Source: Dyadobacter sp.
GTDB taxonomy: Bacteria; Bacteroidota; Bacteroidia; Cytophagales; Spirosomataceae
Length of the DNA stretch: 64,000 nucleotides
Assembly: GCF_017744695.1 (NCBI RefSeq)
Contig: NZ_JAGIAS010000011.1
Location: forward strand, 233,612 to 297,611
Direction: 5' to 3'
Part shown: piece by piece, positions 26,894-36,434 of the stretch
How the letters are laid out: each line of letters opens with the position of its first letter
How positions within the stretch are numbered: position 1 is the stretch's first letter
The notes under the pieces: generated by a model
Seen by the model: the letters and a program-made list of their open reading frames with translations, nothing else
Databases searched by the model: none
Told to the model about the DNA's origin: nothing
Program-made: the position numbers and the translations under genes

Positions 26894-27847
26894 TTAGTTT
26901 TTCAGCAAGGTAAATCCGCCGGTTACGAGCAGGTTGAGCAGGGCAATGGGCAGGATGATCTTCCAGCCATATTCCATCAATTGGTCGTACCGGGGGCGTG
27001 GAAGCGAAGCGCGGAGCAGGATAAAGAAAATGATAAAAACGAATGTTTTGAGGGTAAACCACACCACCGGCGGCAAAACCGGCCCAAGCCATCCTCCAAA
27101 GAAGATAGTGACCACCATCGCCGAAATCAATATGATACCCAGGTATTCCCCGATGAAAAACATACCGAACTTCATGCCCGAATACTCCGAGTGAAAGCCA
27201 GCCACCAGTTCACTTTCGGCTTCGGGAATATCGAAAGGCAGCCTGTGCGTTTCGGCTATTCCGGCTGTCAGAAACAGCACAAATGCAACCGGCTGCGTGA
27301 CCACAAACCAGAAGTCTTTCTGTGCCATTACGATGTCTGTCAGCCGGAACGAGCCCGAAAGCATCACCACACCCATCAGAGAAAGTCCCATAAAAACTTC
27401 ATAGCTGATCATCTGCGAAGCCCCGCGCAATGCGCCCAGCAAGGAATATTTGTTGTTGGACGCCCAACCACCGAGCACAATGCTGTACACGCCCAGCGAC
27501 GACATCGCAAGAAAGAACAATAGCCCGATGTCCAGATCGGCCACCAGTATGTCCGGGGCAAAGGGTACCACCACAAAGCTCAATAGTACGGCCGCCGCCA
27601 CAATGGCGGGGGCAAAAACAAAAACGGCTTTCTCGGCAAACGGCGGTATCCAGTCTTCCTTGAAAAACAGCTTGATCGTGTCGGCCACGACGATAAACAA
27701 ACCGAACGGCCCTGCGCGGTTCGGACCATAGCGGTCCTGCCAGAGCGCCAGCATCCGGCGTTCGAGCCAGATCAGCCAGGCCGCGATCGTCGTCAGCGTA
27801 AACAGGATGATCACGATCATCAGCGTATATTTCAGAATCTCGTTCAT
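26894..27847 (-). CDS. nuoH: NADH-quinone oxidoreductase subunit H
   Basis: About 317 residues from ATG 27847, which overlaps the nuoG stop as ATGA; a 12-residue in-frame extension from 27883 is non-family sequence. Diagnostic stretches are WLERRMLALWQDRYGPNRAG, the charged loop AETHRLPFDIPEAESELVAG and the quinone-channel segment after it (FHSEYSGMKFGMFFIGEYLG). It forms the quinone chamber and links the peripheral arm to the pumps. Confidence 0.97.
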   Translation of the reverse strand: MNEILKYTLMIVIILFTLTTIAAWLIWLERRMLALWQDRYGPNRAGPFGLFIVVADTIKLFFKEDWIPPFAEKAVFVFAPAIVAAAVLLSFVVVPFAPDILVADLDIGLLFFLAMSSLGVYSIVLGGWASNNKYSLLGALRGASQMISYEVFMGLSLMGVVMLSGSFRLTDIVMAQKDFWFVVTQPVAFVLFLTAGIAETHRLPFDIPEAESELVAGFHSEYSGMKFGMFFIGEYLGIILISAMVVTIFFGGWLGPVLPPVVWFTLKTFVFIIFFILLRASLPRPRYDQLMEYGWKIILPIALLNLLVTGGFTLLKN

Positions 27848-30540
27848 AAGGCTGTGTTGGTTAATACACCCTTCGCGGGCCATGTGATACCCGACATCGA
27901 GGGCAGATTGTAGGGCAGCCCCGCAAGGCCTTCCGGTAGTTCATTTTTCAGGGTTACCGGCAGGTCAAAAACCTGGCCCCCTATCCGCATTTGCAAAATG
28001 CTCCCTTCTGCCGCATGCAGGCGTTCCGCATCCAGGCTGCTCAGGGCGATGTAAGCGCGGGGCGAACGCCCTTCCACGGACGACGAGCGTACGCTCAGCT
28101 CATCGGAACCGAAAATGTGCGGCAGCGGCACCAATGCCATTTCATTATCTTGCCGCTTAAATGCAGACGGAATAGTACCTTGTAAACCATTGGAAAAATG
28201 CACGCCATCTCCCGATAACCGCACGCCCGGATCTCCGCCGCGCAACGACCCGCCGGCTTCGCTCTGGTATTTGTGCATCGATTGCCCGGAATTCCAGCCT
28301 GGCGACCAGTAAAAGGGTGTCAAAGGCGCGGGCGGCAGCCCGCGGTAGCCTTCCATCGTAAATGAAAGCGGCGAGTCGGTATCTTCCGGCGGCTTGGGTT
28401 CACTCACGGCTACGTTGGCAAGCATGGCGGTACGGCCACTGAACCGGTGCGGCTCCCGGGGAATCCGCTGTCCGTTAATCCGGAAATCGGATAGTGGAGC
28501 TGCCATTTCCGCTCCTTTGAATTGCGGCATGGCACTCACCAGCTCTTCCAGCAGATTGTCCAGCTCGCGCAGCTCATCGGGCCTGCTGCCGTCGCGGAAT
28601 TGCCGGAACTCGTCGAGCCAGCGCCAACTTTCCCTGATATGTTCGTTTTTAGGCATAAACACCTGAAAAAAGCGCTGCGCCCGCTCTTCATTGTTAACCA
28701 GCGTACCTTCTCCTTCCGCAAAAGTGGCGGTCGGGATCAGGACCGTTGCCCGGCGGGCGGTGTCGTTTTCCAGGTGGTCCAGTACAATACAATTTTCAAA
28801 TGTGCTGAAAAAACGGTCGACCTCAGACCGCTCCGCCCGGCGGTACAAATCATTTTCCAGAACGACCGCCGTAGCGAATTTGCCGGTCTCCGCAGCTTTC
28901 ATCGCCATGGCCAGCGACGGCGCCTGCATTAAAGCAAGCCCCGCGGAATTGCATTCGGGCAGTACAAAACACAATGCGGCTTTCCTCTCCCCTTTTTCCA
29001 ATGCCTGCCCGATCTGATACGCGGCCTGGATAATGTCTCCATTAAAAAGCGTCGTTCCCGATACGATCAGCGGCCTTTCAGCTTTTTCCAGAAGATCTGC
29101 CACGCGCCTGGCGGATTCCAGCGTTTGTGGCTCCATACCCTCGGGCACGGGCGCATGACCGTCGATAAAATGGGCGATGGCAAAGCCGAAACGCGCAATA
29201 TCCTCCGGTGCCGCGTGAAGCGCCCCCGACGCTATCTCGTCGAGTTTGGTATTGACTGGATACGCCATAAAGAGTTCTCCCTTCTCATCCTGGATCATCT
29301 CCCTGATCGCCGCATCATTCCATAGCGGAATATTTGATCCGGCTATATCTTCGAGCGGCTTGGTGCGGACTGCCTGCCGCAAAGCCAATGCCAGCCTCGG
29401 GGCCGAATTGGTCGGGTCCTCGCCCAATACCAGCGTCACATCGGCGTACTCCGTTTCTTTCAGTGAAGGTGTATGCACATGGCCACTGTGTTGTATGGCC
29501 AGTATTTTACGAAGCAGCTCCGCTTCGTTTTCAGGGATACCCTGGTAAAAATTCTCTTCGCCCACAAGCCGCCGCAATGCGAAATTGGCTTCCAGAGAGG
29601 CTCGCGGCGAACCGATACCGATCAGTTTGCCTTCCGTCAGGATGCCGCTCAGGCTTTCGAACAGGTTCCGGCCTTCTTTTTCCGCGTGGATAACCGGTTG
29701 CCTTACCCTGTCGGGATCGTTAACAAACTCATAGCCGTACCGCCCGCGATCGCAAATGAAATACCCGTTAACGGCGCCGTTGAACCGGTTGGTAATCTGC
29801 CGGAGCGCTCCATAGCGTTCACCGGCGATGATATTGCACCCCAAACTGCAATGCTGGCAAACCGACGGGGCCATGGTCATATCCCATTTGCGGGTATAAT
29901 GCTCTCTGAGGGTCTTGTCCGTAAAAACACCGGTAGGACAAACCTCCGCCAGGTTTCCGCTGAATTCGTTTTCCAGCACACCATCTTTTTCCCTTCCAAA
30001 ATACACATGGTTATGCGCCGCGAATACGTCCAGATCTTTCCCTCCCGCATAATCCTTGTAAAACCGGACACAGCGGTAACACTGGATGCAGCGGTTCATT
30101 TCATGGTGCAGGAACGGTCCCAGATACTGGTTTTGGTAAGTCCTTTTGGGGAACCTGAAACGCCGGTAAGCGTGGCCGGTCATCACGGTCATATCCTGTA
30201 AATGGCACGAACCGCCCTCGTCGCACACCGCGCAGTCGTGCGGGTGATTGCTCATGAGCCATTCGATGTTCTGTGACCGAAAATCGTGCGCGACGGTATC
30301 ATTCACGGACAAATACATATTATCCCGAACACCTTCCATACACGCCATCACAAGACGCCCGGCCTTGTCGTTCTCGTCTTTGAAAACCTTAACAGCGCAC
30401 TGGCGGCACGCGCCCACCGATCCCATAGCCGGGTGCCAGCAGAAATAAGGCAGGTCGAGCCCCAGCGTGAGGCATGTTTCGAGCAGGTTTTTACCCGGCT
30501 TTACGTCATAAGGCTTCTGATCGATGTAAATGCGTACCAT
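27844..30540 (-). CDS. nuoG: NADH-quinone oxidoreductase subunit G
   Basis: An 898-residue large iron-sulfur subunit of the NADH module. It binds a 2Fe-2S cluster (PYFCWHPAMGSVGACRQCAV), a His-ligated 4Fe-4S cluster (HPHDCAVCDEGGSCHLQDM), a further 4Fe-4S cluster (RCIQCYRCVRFYKDYAGG with the later CPTG), and has CQHCSLGCNI, matching the additional N7-type cluster site found in some bacteria. The remaining 600 residues form the degenerate molybdopterin-oxidoreductase fold (FICDRGRYGYEFVNDPDRVR, ILGEDPT-like segments). It starts six bases after nuoF. The length is normal for a full NuoG. Confidence 0.95.
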   Translation of the reverse strand: MVRIYIDQKPYDVKPGKNLLETCLTLGLDLPYFCWHPAMGSVGACRQCAVKVFKDENDKAGRLVMACMEGVRDNMYLSVNDTVAHDFRSQNIEWLMSNHPHDCAVCDEGGSCHLQDMTVMTGHAYRRFRFPKRTYQNQYLGPFLHHEMNRCIQCYRCVRFYKDYAGGKDLDVFAAHNHVYFGREKDGVLENEFSGNLAEVCPTGVFTDKTLREHYTRKWDMTMAPSVCQHCSLGCNIIAGERYGALRQITNRFNGAVNGYFICDRGRYGYEFVNDPDRVRQPVIHAEKEGRNLFESLSGILTEGKLIGIGSPRASLEANFALRRLVGEENFYQGIPENEAELLRKILAIQHSGHVHTPSLKETEYADVTLVLGEDPTNSAPRLALALRQAVRTKPLEDIAGSNIPLWNDAAIREMIQDEKGELFMAYPVNTKLDEIASGALHAAPEDIARFGFAIAHFIDGHAPVPEGMEPQTLESARRVADLLEKAERPLIVSGTTLFNGDIIQAAYQIGQALEKGERKAALCFVLPECNSAGLALMQAPSLAMAMKAAETGKFATAVVLENDLYRRAERSEVDRFFSTFENCIVLDHLENDTARRATVLIPTATFAEGEGTLVNNEERAQRFFQVFMPKNEHIRESWRWLDEFRQFRDGSRPDELRELDNLLEELVSAMPQFKGAEMAAPLSDFRINGQRIPREPHRFSGRTAMLANVAVSEPKPPEDTDSPLSFTMEGYRGLPPAPLTPFYWSPGWNSGQSMHKYQSEAGGSLRGGDPGVRLSGDGVHFSNGLQGTIPSAFKRQDNEMALVPLPHIFGSDELSVRSSSVEGRSPRAYIALSSLDAERLHAAEGSILQMRIGGQVFDLPVTLKNELPEGLAGLPYNLPSMSGITWPAKGVLTNTAL

Positions 30541-30546
30541 GATAGT

Positions 30547-31815
30547 TTACCGCCAGGGGCATTTTTTTTGATCGATATGCTTTTCAAAATCCTCTCTGAA
30601 ATATTTCAGCGCGCTCTGCAGCGGCTCCATCGCACCCGGTGCGAGCGCGCAGAACGTATTGCCCGGTCCCAGCAGCCGCGTATGCGTTTCGAGCAGCTGC
30701 AAGTCTTCCGACCTGCCCTCGCCGCGTTCGATGGAGAGTAATATTTTCTCCGTCCACGGCAAGCCCTCGCGGCAGGGTGTGCACCATCCGCAAGACTCCT
30801 GCGCGAAGAAATGTTCGAGGTTATGGACAAACCCCACGGGGCAGGTATGGTCATCGAGAATGATCATCGTACCGGTACCCAGCCTGCTGCCCGCCGCGGC
30901 GACGGATTTATAGTCGAGGTTAATGTCCAGATGCTCCTTGACAAGGAAGTCGGTGGAAGCACCTCCCGGCAACGCTCCTCTGAAACCATATCCGTTTGCC
31001 ATTCCGCCGGCACAGTCCTCGATCAGCTCGCGCATGGAAACACCCATCGGCAACTCCCAGAGACCAGGTCTTTTGACCCGACCGCTGACGCCGTAAATTT
31101 TCGTCCCCGCGTCATTTCCTTTGCCCAGGCTTTTGAACCAATCGGGTCCGTTGTTGATGATATGCGGGATATTGCAAAGCGTTTCGACATTATTGACGAT
31201 CGTCGGTTTGCCAAACAGCCCGCTTACCTGCGGGAAGGGTGGTTTGGCCCTTGGCGTAGCTCTTTTGCCTTCCAGCGCATTCAGCAGGGCGGTTTCCTCG
31301 CCGCAGATGTAGCGACCAACGCCGGTATGCAGGTACATTTCCAGGTTATAGCCCGTTCCCAGGATATTTTTGCCCAAATAACCCGCTGCATATGCTTCTT
31401 CGATGGCATGCGTGAGCAGCCTGCCGGCTTTTTTATAGGCCCAGCGCAAAAAGATGTACGAGATATTTGCCTGGATCGCAAAGGCCGAAATGATCATGCC
31501 CTCGATCAGCTGGTGCGGGTTTCCCTCCATCAGCATCCGGTCCTTGAAGGTGCCGGGCTCCATTTCGTCCGCATTCGCGATCAGGTATTTGACCGGATAA
31601 TGCCCGTTCATCGGTACGAAACTCCATTTCATACCCGTATTAAAGCCTGCTCCTCCCCTGCCTTTCAGATCCGACGCCTGCACCGTGCCGGTGATCGATT
31701 CGGGTGAAAGCGAGAGCGCCTTCCGCAATGCCTGGTACCCTCCGTTCTTTTCATAATCGCGGAGATTGTAACAGGGGCGGTCGAAGCTGATATGCTGGGT
31801 GAGCGGTGTTTCCAT
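30547..31815 (-). CDS. nuoF: NADH-quinone oxidoreductase subunit F (FMN, NADH site)
   Basis: A 422-residue flavoprotein that oxidises NADH. Visible sites: LKGRGGAGFNTGMKWSF (FMN/NADH Gly-rich loop), YLIANADEMEPGTFKDRMLM, GRYICGEETALLNALEGKRA, and the 4Fe-4S ligand motif ESCGWCTPCREG. It forms the electron entry module with NuoE and NuoG. It starts four bases after nuoE. Confidence 0.97.
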   Translation of the reverse strand: METPLTQHISFDRPCYNLRDYEKNGGYQALRKALSLSPESITGTVQASDLKGRGGAGFNTGMKWSFVPMNGHYPVKYLIANADEMEPGTFKDRMLMEGNPHQLIEGMIISAFAIQANISYIFLRWAYKKAGRLLTHAIEEAYAAGYLGKNILGTGYNLEMYLHTGVGRYICGEETALLNALEGKRATPRAKPPFPQVSGLFGKPTIVNNVETLCNIPHIINNGPDWFKSLGKGNDAGTKIYGVSGRVKRPGLWELPMGVSMRELIEDCAGGMANGYGFRGALPGGASTDFLVKEHLDINLDYKSVAAAGSRLGTGTMIILDDHTCPVGFVHNLEHFFAQESCGWCTPCREGLPWTEKILLSIERGEGRSEDLQLLETHTRLLGPGNTFCALAPGAMEPLQSALKYFREDFEKHIDQKKCPWR

Positions 31816-31819
31816 GGTA

Positions 31820-32299
31820 TCAGTGGTATCGGTCCAGTATTTCGTCCAGATTTTCTTCCGTCAGATCACGAAACAGCTCGTTGTTGATCATCAGGGCCGG
31901 CGCATGGTCGCACGTACCCAGGCACGCATTAGGCAGGAGCGTAAACCGGCCATCGGGGGTTGTTTGTCCAAAACCGATGCCAAGCCTCTCCCGGATCTGC
32001 CCGTATATTTTTTCATAACCCATCACATAACAACTGATGCTGTCACACAAAAGGATGACATTTCGCCCGACGGGCCTTCTGAAAACGAGGTTGTAAAATG
32101 TCGCCACGCTGTCGAGCTCGGCCGGTGACATTTCCAGGTAACCCGCAACGGCTTGCAGGCTATCATCCGAGATCCAACCGCGGTGGTGCTGCACGATTTT
32201 GAGCGCTTCGATAGCCGCCGCGCGACGCATCGGTACGAGCGCGATCTCATGGTCAATCTCCGCCATTTCTTCGGGTGTAAGTCTTTCCTGGGCGATCAT
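31820..32299 (-). CDS. nuoE: NADH-quinone oxidoreductase subunit E (2Fe-2S)
   Basis: A 159-residue thioredoxin-like subunit with an N-terminal helical domain (ALVPMRRAAAIEALKIVQHH). The 2Fe-2S ligands are in LCDSISCYVMG and PNACLGTCDHAPALMIN, the classic C-x4-C and C-x3-C pattern. It partners NuoF in the NADH module. It begins 18 bases after the fused nuoCD gene. Confidence 0.97.
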   Translation of the reverse strand: MIAQERLTPEEMAEIDHEIALVPMRRAAAIEALKIVQHHRGWISDDSLQAVAGYLEMSPAELDSVATFYNLVFRRPVGRNVILLCDSISCYVMGYEKIYGQIRERLGIGFGQTTPDGRFTLLPNACLGTCDHAPALMINNELFRDLTEENLDEILDRYH

Positions 32300-32317
32300 G
32301 ACAAAAAAGTTTGTTGA

Positions 32318-34075
32318 TTATCGGTCTATATCGGCCAAAACATAATCGATACTGCCAAGAATGGACAGCAGGTCGGCCACCGTGTAACCCTTACTGATAT
32401 ACGGAAGCATTTGCATATGCGGAAACGACGGGGTCCGGATCCTGACACGGTAGGCCGACGTGCTTCCGTCGCTGGTCAGGTAATAACTGTTAGCACCTTT
32501 CGTAGCCTCTATACAGCTCATAGCCTCTCCGGCCGGAATCACCGGCCCCCAGCTTACATTGAGGAAATGGGTAATGAGCGTCTCGATGTCCTGCATCGTG
32601 TTTTTCTTGATAGGCGGCGTCGTAAGCGGGTGGTCCGATTTGTAAGGCCCCTCGGGCATGTTTTCCAGGCATTGCTCCACGATTTTCAGGCTCTGCCACA
32701 TTTCCTGAACCCGTACCAGCGCGCGGTCGTAACAGTCGCCGTTCTGCGCGGTGGGGATCTCGAAATCAAAGTCTTCGTAGCCGGAATAAGGCTGTTTTTT
32801 CCTGAAATCCCATTCAAACCCGCACGCCCGCAATCCCGGGCCGGTTACGCCCCATTCAATCGCTTCTTCGAGTGTGTATATCCCAATGCCCACGGTACGG
32901 GCCTGGAAAATGCTGTTGCGCATCACCATCTGGTCGTATTCCCGGAGCCGTTTGGGAAAATAATTCACAAAGTCACGCACCAGCTTGTCCCAGCCGGCAG
33001 GCAGGTCCTGCGCCACGCCACCGATACGGAACCAGTTGGGGTGCATTCGCGCGCCGCAAATGGCTTCTATTATGTCAAATATCTTTTCCCGGTCGGTAAA
33101 CATGTAGAATACCGGCGAAAGCTGCCCGAGATCCTGGGCAAATGTACCGTACCATACCAAATGGCTGGCAATGCGGAACAGTTCACACAGCATCACCCGT
33201 ATCACTTCGACGCGCGGCGGTACCCGGATGCCCGCCAGCTTCTCCACCGCGAGCAGATAAGCCAGGTTGTTCATCACGCCACCCAGGTAATCCACCCGGT
33301 CGGTATAGGGTATGTAGGTGTGCCAGGACTGTCGTTCACCCATTTTTTCGGCCCCGCGATGGTGGAAACCGATATCGGGTACCGCATCGACGATATCTTC
33401 ACCGTCGAGCTGCAAAATAATGCGGAGCACGCCATGCGTGCCGGGGTGTTGTGGCCCGAGGTTCAGGAACATGAAATCGGCGTCTTCACTATGCCTTTTC
33501 AAGCCCCATTCTTCGGGATTGAATTGCAATGCTTCCTGTTCCCGGTCCTGTTTTTCCTCCCATAACCGGAAGGGGCCCATTTCGGTCGCACGGGCAGGGT
33601 GTTCCTTTCTCAAAGGGTGCCCGTTCCAGGTTAACGGCATCAGTATACGTCGCAGGTGCGGATGGCCTTCAAACCGTATTCCGAACATATCGAAGACTTC
33701 CCTTTCATACCAGTTTGCATTTTTCCAAAGTGTGCAAACCGAGGGCATAGACGGGTACTCGCCGTGCAGGCCCACTTTGATGCGGATAAATCTGTTCCGG
33801 CCGAACGATAGCAGATGGTAGATTACCGTAAAATCAGGTGGGACTGACCCATTCAACGCGGCCTTCGCCCTGCTGCGCTCGTCAATAGCGCTGAGGTCGA
33901 AAAGCATGCTGAACGGCCGGGTTATCCCCGTTTTCAGGTGTGTCAGCAAGGCCACTACCCGCTCTTTCCTGACGCGCAGCGTAGTAACCCCGTCTGTGTT
34001 GATTTCTATTTTAAAAGCTGATTCGCCCAATGCGGCCCTCAGCACATCTTCGAGACCGGAATCGATATCTTCCAT
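32318..34075 (-). CDS. nuoCD: Fused NADH-quinone oxidoreductase subunits C/D
   Basis: About 585 residues from ATG 34075, one base after the nuoB stop. Residues about 1-185 are NuoC (KIEINTDGVTTLRVRKERVV, YEREVFDMFGIRFEGHPHLR, LMPLTWNGHPLRKEHPARA), and about 200-585 are NuoD (FLNLGPQHPGTHGVLRIILQ, ending ILGSIDYVLADIDR). NuoD lines the quinone pocket; the conserved His and Tyr region near LGPQHPGTHG is intact. A C-D fusion is known from enterobacteria and several Bacteroidota. No frame break separates the two parts. Confidence 0.95.
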   Translation of the reverse strand: MEDIDSGLEDVLRAALGESAFKIEINTDGVTTLRVRKERVVALLTHLKTGITRPFSMLFDLSAIDERSRAKAALNGSVPPDFTVIYHLLSFGRNRFIRIKVGLHGEYPSMPSVCTLWKNANWYEREVFDMFGIRFEGHPHLRRILMPLTWNGHPLRKEHPARATEMGPFRLWEEKQDREQEALQFNPEEWGLKRHSEDADFMFLNLGPQHPGTHGVLRIILQLDGEDIVDAVPDIGFHHRGAEKMGERQSWHTYIPYTDRVDYLGGVMNNLAYLLAVEKLAGIRVPPRVEVIRVMLCELFRIASHLVWYGTFAQDLGQLSPVFYMFTDREKIFDIIEAICGARMHPNWFRIGGVAQDLPAGWDKLVRDFVNYFPKRLREYDQMVMRNSIFQARTVGIGIYTLEEAIEWGVTGPGLRACGFEWDFRKKQPYSGYEDFDFEIPTAQNGDCYDRALVRVQEMWQSLKIVEQCLENMPEGPYKSDHPLTTPPIKKNTMQDIETLITHFLNVSWGPVIPAGEAMSCIEATKGANSYYLTSDGSTSAYRVRIRTPSFPHMQMLPYISKGYTVADLLSILGSIDYVLADIDR

Positions 34076-34076
34076 G

Positions 34077-34715
34077 TCAAACAGTGTCAGGCGTACGAAA
34101 ATCAACGACCTTTTTCCTCTCCTCTTTCTTTTCCACGCGCATTACAGGCTTTTCGGGCCTGATAACGCCCTGGGGACCAATAGCCCAGCTCAATGGTCTC
34201 TGCTCCTTGCCTACGGATTCGGACAGTAGCACGAGTCCTTGCATAAACGCGTCCGGCCGCGGCGGGCAGCCCGGTACGTACACGTCCACGGGAAGAAATT
34301 TATCTACACCCTGTACTACACTGTAGATATCGTACATTCCCCCCGAATTGGCACACGAGCCCATGGAAATAACCCATTTGGGTTCCATCATCTGCTCGTG
34401 CAGCCTTTTGATGATCGGCGCCATTTTCACAAACACCGTGCCCGCGATCACCATTACATCGGCTTCCCGGGGCGTTCCCCGGATCACCTCCGCGCCAAAC
34501 CTGGCCACATCGTATTTGCTCGTAATGCTGGTAGCCATTTCTACAAAACAGCATGACAGGCCGAAATGGAATGGCCACATGGAGTTGCGCCGGCCCCACG
34601 CAAGCAAGTCCTGAACCGTGGTGAGCATAACGCTCTGCCCCACAGCCTCTTCGAATGAACCCGTTCCCTGCGTCGCCGCCGTGGGATCGGACGGTTTACT
34701 TAGCCACCAGTTCAT
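34077..34715 (-). CDS. nuoB: NADH-quinone oxidoreductase subunit B
   Basis: A 212-residue subunit holding the terminal cluster N2. The ligand motifs are FGLSCCFVEMA (tandem cysteines), SMGSCANSGGMYD and VPGCPPRPDAF. The C-terminal 40 residues are a charged tail (RVEKKEERKKVVDFRTPDTV) longer than in E. coli. It overlaps nuoA by 20 bases. Confidence 0.97.
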   Translation of the reverse strand: MNWWLSKPSDPTAATQGTGSFEEAVGQSVMLTTVQDLLAWGRRNSMWPFHFGLSCCFVEMATSITSKYDVARFGAEVIRGTPREADVMVIAGTVFVKMAPIIKRLHEQMMEPKWVISMGSCANSGGMYDIYSVVQGVDKFLPVDVYVPGCPPRPDAFMQGLVLLSESVGKEQRPLSWAIGPQGVIRPEKPVMRVEKKEERKKVVDFRTPDTV

Positions 34716-35145
34716 GGTATGCTTGCCCTTTGGGCAGTTTACGGTAAGCTTTGAGGATTTTCTTGCCGTCGGGGCCGAAGTTCAACGCGCCGATGCTCCA
34801 TTCGTAGATCAGCACGGCAAACAGCAACCCTATAAAAACACAAATGCCGAGGTACCCTGGCCACCCGAGTTCACGGAACGCCAGAGCCCACAGCACGATA
34901 AATACCACCTCGATATCGAATATGACAAACATCATCGCGATCAGATAGAACTGCGCCGAAAACCGCAGCCTCGCCGAGCCCGTTTCGAGAATCCCCGATT
35001 CATAAGGCTGTTCGGACGCCGCCGTGCGATGTCGTTGACCGAGAAAGTAAGAAAGCGAAATAATCAATGTCAGTAATGCAAAAACCAGTAAAGTATATAG
35101 CCAAAAAGGCCATCCTGGCGTGCCAGACGCATTTAAACGATCCAT
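34696..35145 (-). CDS. nuoA: NADH-quinone oxidoreductase subunit A
   Basis: About 149 residues from ATG 35145 (the codon at 35151 is TTG), with three helices. PYESGILETGSARLRFSAQF and YLIAMMFVIFDIEVVFIVLW are the most conserved pieces of the family, including the loop that contacts the quinone site. It is the first gene of the nuo operon. I see no good TAnnTTTG promoter in the 90 bases before it. Confidence 0.96.
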   Translation of the reverse strand: MDRLNASGTPGWPFWLYTLLVFALLTLIISLSYFLGQRHRTAASEQPYESGILETGSARLRFSAQFYLIAMMFVIFDIEVVFIVLWALAFRELGWPGYLGICVFIGLLFAVLIYEWSIGALNFGPDGKKILKAYRKLPKGQAYHELVAK

Positions 35146-35239
35146 AAGCAATCCAATTTAGAAAACGTGAACAGCAGAAGAACTGTATTCTCTCAGATTG
35201 GCGTGATAAAATGGGTAAGATGTTGGAAGTGAAGAATGC

Positions 35240-35671
35240 TCAGATGCCCGTGATGTAATGTTTCAGGTTGTCGATCACGTATTCCTGATCCTCGATGATG
35301 TACTTGACTACGTCTCCAATGGAAATGATACCTGTGAGCCTTTCGTCGTCGATAACCGGAAGATGCCTGATAAATTTGTCGGTCATGCAAGCCATACAAT
35401 CTTCAATAGATGTATCCGAGGATACCGTCAGGGGATTACTTGTCATGATTTCCCCCACCAATAAATCTTTAGAGGCCTTACCTCTCAGGATAACTTTTCG
35501 TGCGTAATCCCTTTCTGTGAAGATTCCAACGACCCGCTGCTGTTCCATTACCAGCAACGCGCCGATGTTTTTTTCAGCCATCAGTTCCAGAGCTTCGAAA
35601 ACAGTGTTGTCCGGCCGAATAGACACTGGTCCTGTTTTCTTTGTTTCGAGAATATTTCTGACTTTCCCCAT
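35240..35671 (-). CDS. Tandem CBS-domain protein
   Basis: A 143-residue protein made of two CBS motifs (about 10-65: VSIRPDNTVFEALELMAEKN, VVGIFTERDYARKVILRGK; and about 75-135: PLTVSSDTSIEDCMACMTDK, LTGIISIGDVVKYII). A CBS pair binds adenosine nucleotides and acts as an energy or redox sensor. It lies just upstream of nuoA on the same strand, separated by about 95 bases, but there is no evidence that it belongs to that operon. The partner it regulates is unknown. Confidence 0.88.
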   Translation of the reverse strand: MGKVRNILETKKTGPVSIRPDNTVFEALELMAEKNIGALLVMEQQRVVGIFTERDYARKVILRGKASKDLLVGEIMTSNPLTVSSDTSIEDCMACMTDKFIRHLPVIDDERLTGIISIGDVVKYIIEDQEYVIDNLKHYITGI

Positions 35672-35815
35672 AATTAACTCCCGCCTCCAAACGGATTCAG
35701 CGATAAATTTTGGTTAACATAAATATATTTACCAAAACATTAAAAAGCTAATATTCAAGCATTTTTTTATATTTTTTCACGAACGGAAGTTACACCAACG
35801 GATAAGGCAATACCC

Positions 35816-36157
35816 TTACTCACTCCAGACAGCGAGCACATTCCCGTCCGGATCTGCAAAATGGAATCTTCGGCCACCCGGAAAGGAGAAAATATCGACG
35901 GTGATCGTACCTCCGGCTGCAATGACCTTATCTTTTACTCCTTCCAGCGCTTTGGTGTACAGCACCACCAGCGGGTTTCCCCCGGCCGCCTCCTGCTGGT
36001 TACGGTGAAAGCCACCGGACAATGCGCCGTCTTCGAATGCGGTATAATCGTCGCCATAATCGGTAAAAGTCCAGCCGAAAGCGTCGCTGTAAAAAGCTTT
36101 AATGACTTCGATTCGTTTGCAGTAAAATTCGATGTAATTGATGGATGTCTGGCTCAT
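35816..36157 (-). CDS. VOC-superfamily protein
   Basis: A 113-residue single vicinal-oxygen-chelate module: NYIEFYCKRIEVIKAFYSDA at the start, FGWTFTDYGDDYTAFEDG, and the ending RRFHFADPDGNVLAVWSE with the expected His/Glu metal-ligand positions. It resembles PhnB/glyoxalase-like stress proteins of unknown substrate. A well-formed promoter lies 35 bases upstream. Confidence 0.85.
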   Translation of the reverse strand: MSQTSINYIEFYCKRIEVIKAFYSDAFGWTFTDYGDDYTAFEDGALSGGFHRNQQEAAGGNPLVVLYTKALEGVKDKVIAAGGTITVDIFSFPGGRRFHFADPDGNVLAVWSE

Positions 36158-36191
36158 GGTTTTTGGAATTTGGGTGAAGATTCGTTTTTTG

Positions 36192-36222
36192 CAAATGTAT
36201 CATGGCGATTCGCTTGTTCAAA
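36192..36222 (-). promoter_or_regulatory. Bacteroidota-type promoter of the VOC gene (TTTG-N19-TACATTTG)
   Basis: On the minus strand, TTTG (36222-36219) is followed after 19 bases by TACATTTG (36199-36192), an exact match to both the -33 and -7 consensus and the expected spacing. It lies about 35 bases before ATG 36157. It overlaps the acetyltransferase remnant on the other strand. Confidence 0.6.
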
Positions 36223-36334
36223 CAGCTACCTGGAAACCTCTACCGTCAGAAACCTTCCCTTTTACGAGCGCGCGGGGCTGGTCCAGTACGCCCAACTGGA
36301 TTTTGGGTACACCTTGTATCTGATCGCGGGGTAG
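36205..36334 (+). pseudogene. C-terminal remnant of a GNAT acetyltransferase
   Basis: The plus-strand frame ending at 36334 encodes SNSYLETSTVRNLPFYERAG followed by LVQYAQLDFGYTLYLIAG and a stop. The pattern YLETS-x(4)-N-x-PFYE-(R/K)-x-G is the final alpha4-beta6 region of many GNAT acetyltransferases. No acetyl-CoA-binding loop or N-terminal portion exists upstream; the 5' side is the start region of the VOC gene. I read this as a decayed gene end. Confidence 0.55.
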
Positions 36335-36434
36335 TTTCCGGTCGGCAAATCCATATTTTTTGCGCATAAAGGGTATCCCGGACCGTTTTTCGGCTCTTTG
36401 TATCAGTTCCTAAACACCGCAACTTTTAAAAATA

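Noticed and set aside
32411..33565. Plus-strand frame of 384 codons opposite nuoCD
   Set aside because: Antisense shadow; nuoC and nuoD motifs on the minus strand are decisive.
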